The notes beneath the pieces are model-generated. The model was not told where the DNA came from, did no database searches, and saw nothing but the letters and a program-made list of their open reading frames with translations. Position numbers and translations under genes: made by a program. A DNA stretch of 64,000 nucleotides, from NCBI RefSeq assembly GCF_013409575.1, contig NZ_JACCCY010000004.1, positions 305,901 through 369,900 on the forward strand, written 5' to 3'. This DNA comes from Macellibacteroides fermentans (GTDB taxonomy: Bacteria > Bacteroidota > Bacteroidia > Bacteroidales > Tannerellaceae). Within the stretch, counting starts at the first letter, position 1, and every line of letters starts with the position of its first letter. This document shows positions 62,125-64,000 of the stretch, in pieces.

Positions 62125-62295
62125 ATGAATCGATAAATTTAGGTTGCAAAGGTATAAATTTAAACGGATATGAATTTGTTGCGGATAACCTTAAATTGAG
62201 TTAAGATTGATTATAATCAAGCAATAATTGCTTCCCTTTTTTTCAAAAAGCCTATCTTTGGACTCCGTTTTTTTAAATCTGATATCTCAATTATT

Positions 62296-64000
62296 ATGAA
62301 AACACATCTTCTCTGCCTGTTTATCCTGCTTTTAAGTCTGCCTATGTTTGCGCAGACACGGCTCATGGGAGTCAGCCAAAACGATATAAACCCCTCTTTG
62401 CTGCAGGGCCGATGGAAGGCCCGCTGGATTTCCGTACCCGACGAGGCGGCGAATACCTATGGAGTATACCATTTCCGTAAATCCTTTTCACTGGATACCC
62501 TGCCGGAACGTTTTCTGGTGCATGTAACAGCCGACAACCGGTATAAGCTGTTCCTGAACGGAACGATGGTTTCGCTGGGTCCGGCCCGGGGAGATGTATA
62601 TAACTGGTCGTACGAGACAGTGGACCTGTCGCCCTGGCTTCAGAAAGGAACCAACGTGCTGGCTGCCGTGGTGTGGAACTTTGCCGAGCAGAAGCCGCTG
62701 GCCCAGGTAAGCTTTAATCAGACCGGTTTCCTGATACAGGGCAACTCTGCCACCGAAGAGGTGGTGAATACCGATGCAAGCTGGCTGTGTACCACCAACA
62801 AGGCCTATGCACCGTGGTGGAAGCCGGTACATGGCTACTATGCCGTTGGTGCCTGCGAACAGCTGGATGCCGCCCTTTATCCGTGGGGATGGGAACAACC
62901 CCAATACGACGATGCCGGATGGAAGAAGGCACGTGCGGGAATGGAAGGAGCTGCCAAAGGGGCGAGGGATTATCCCGGCCGACTGCTGGTACCGCGTCCG
63001 ATTCCGCCTATGGAGATGAAAACGGAGCGTTTCCAGGCCGTACGCAGGGTGCAGGGCATCACTTGTCCCAAGGATTTTCCACAGAAAAAGGTTGCTTTAC
63101 ATATACCGGCACATACCGAAGCGGTGCTGCTGCTGGATCAGAAACAGCTCACTACCGGCTACCTCACCCTGCTGTTCAGCAAAGGAAAAGGGGCAGAGAT
63201 ACGGATTACCTATGCTGAGGCCATGTACGAAGATAAGGTGGATAAGACTACCAAATCCTATAGTCTCCCGGTAAAAGGGCACAGAGACAGTATCGAAGGT
63301 AAAAAGATGATCGGTTACGAAGACAGGCTCTTGCCCGACGGTGGCGACGGCCGTTCTTTCTCCTCCTTGTGGTGGCGTACCTGGCGCTATGTGCAGCTTA
63401 CCATCACCACCGCCGATGAGCCTCTGGTGGTGGACGACCTGTACGGCACTTTTACGGGCTATCCGTTCAAACAAGATATTACCTTCGCGGCACCTGCACT
63501 TCCCGAACTGAACGAGATGCTTTCCATCGGTTGGCGTACGGCCCGCCTGTGTGCTAACGAGACCTATATGGATTGTCCCTATTACGAGCAGTTGCAATAT
63601 TTTGGCGATACACGTATCCAGGCAATGGTTACCATGTTCAATACGCGTGATACGTTTATGGTGAAGAATGCCCTGGAGCAGGGCCGTCAGTCCATCGTAG
63701 CCGATGGCATCACCATGAGCCGGTACCCTTCGTACCTGCACCAGTTTATTTCGTCCTTTTCCTTGTGGTGGATATGTATGGGTCACGATTACTGGATGTA
63801 TCGCGGCGACGAGGCCTATCTTAAAACGCTGTTGCCTGCCTATCGGGGTATTTTATCCTGGTACGAACAATACCTGAAACCGGACGCCAGTCTGGCTTAT
63901 GTGCCCCATTGGTTCTTTGCCGACTGGAGCGACGATTTTCCCAATGGCGAACCTATCCGCGAGAAGGAGGGGAATTCCGCATTTCAGGATCTGATGTATA
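62296..64000 (+). CDS. alpha-L-rhamnosidase-like GH78 protein (5' part)
   Basis: 568 codons from ATG at 62296, running off the end of the window. A signal peptide (cut near MFAQTR) is followed by a jelly-roll carbohydrate-binding part (about residues 35-200, RWKARWISVPDE, YKLFLNGTMVSLGPARG) and, from about residue 330, the GH78 region: WWRTWRYVQL, then YMDCPYYEQLQYFGDTRIQAM with the conserved acidic residues of the (alpha/alpha)6 catalytic domain. It would remove terminal rhamnose from plant or bacterial polysaccharides. The start is the first ATG before the signal peptide. Confidence 0.85.
   Translation, partial: MKTHLLCLFILLLSLPMFAQTRLMGVSQNDINPSLLQGRWKARWISVPDEAANTYGVYHFRKSFSLDTLPERFLVHVTADNRYKLFLNGTMVSLGPARGDVYNWSYETVDLSPWLQKGTNVLAAVVWNFAEQKPLAQVSFNQTGFLIQGNSATEEVVNTDASWLCTTNKAYAPWWKPVHGYYAVGACEQLDAALYPWGWEQPQYDDAGWKKARAGMEGAAKGARDYPGRLLVPRPIPPMEMKTERFQAVRRVQGITCPKDFPQKKVALHIPAHTEAVLLLDQKQLTTGYLTLLFSKGKGAEIRITYAEAMYEDKVDKTTKSYSLPVKGHRDSIEGKKMIGYEDRLLPDGGDGRSFSSLWWRTWRYVQLTITTADEPLVVDDLYGTFTGYPFKQDITFAAPALPELNEMLSIGWRTARLCANETYMDCPYYEQLQYFGDTRIQAMVTMFNTRDTFMVKNALEQGRQSIVADGITMSRYPSYLHQFISSFSLWWICMGHDYWMYRGDEAYLKTLLPAYRGILSWYEQYLKPDASLAYVPHWFFADWSDDFPNGEPIREKEGNSAFQDLMY

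Overview
The window looks like a Bacteroidales chromosome, most likely a gut Parabacteroides or relative (inference). The signs are a SusC/SusD pair, GH109, GH20, GH78 and a Ser-type sulfatase, a Bacteroides-style HU/glucosaminidase/DUF4248 group beside a capsule locus, Bacteroidetes-type promoters (-7 TAnnTTTG) and many SPII lipoproteins. No rRNA, tRNA or CRISPR was seen.

Region 1 (1-13.4 kb, minus strand) is a capsule or exopolysaccharide operon read from ugd down to a PglE-like aminotransferase. It holds Ugd, four glycosyltransferases, a Wzx flippase, a Wzy-like polymerase and a PglC/PglD/PglE set that would make and transfer an acetylated diaminosugar. In its middle sit three adjoining amino-acid/keto-acid enzymes (HpcH-type lyase, PLP decarboxylase, class IV aminotransferase) that may supply an unusual amino-acid-derived substituent. 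The dehydratase needed before PglE (PglF/WbpM type) lies 40 kb away at 52.2-54.2 kb and shares a promoter/leader motif set with the capsule operon.

Region 2 (13.4-21.8 kb) holds HU, glucosaminidase and a small membrane protein (minus), then DUF4248, an unknown protein, an HTH protein, a DnaB-like helicase and a CHC2/TOPRIM primase (plus), and a decapitated DUF4143 ATPase. It resembles a domesticated phage-like lysis and replication set.

Region 3 (22-37.9 kb) is a polysaccharide utilisation locus. SusC, SusD, a two-domain esterase, GH109 (alpha-N-acetylgalactosaminidase), NagB, a sugar MFS transporter and NagA form one minus-strand operon. A LacI regulator meets it tail to tail, and uxaB-uxaA (tagaturonate reductase, altronate dehydratase) diverge from the regulator. 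The set suggests growth on a glycan with N-acetylhexosamine and hexuronate.

Region 4 (37.6-43.7 kb) is a patch of accessory modules: a Fic-like relic, a mobile mystery protein A/B pair, an orphan SusD fused to a long N-terminal extension, a HEPN/MNT pair bracketed by two YdeI-family tails, an orphan HigA and an unknown small gene.

Region 5 (44-52.2 kb) has a secreted SH3b/SLH-like/lectin-like protein, then a curli operon (two curlin-repeat proteins, CsgE, CsgF, CsgG with a beta-barrel-like tail, and a lipoprotein), and a two-helix membrane protein.

Region 6 (52.2-64 kb) has the PglF-like dehydratase, a sulfatase, a GH20 hexosaminidase, an LVIVD-type lipoprotein, a barrel protein, ApbE and the start of a GH78-like rhamnosidase.

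Several interspersed repeat families link these regions: a CTTGAT-loop hairpin element (four copies), a CTTAAGGG element (two), an AAAAGTGGTTCG element (three), and a repeated terminator (two).
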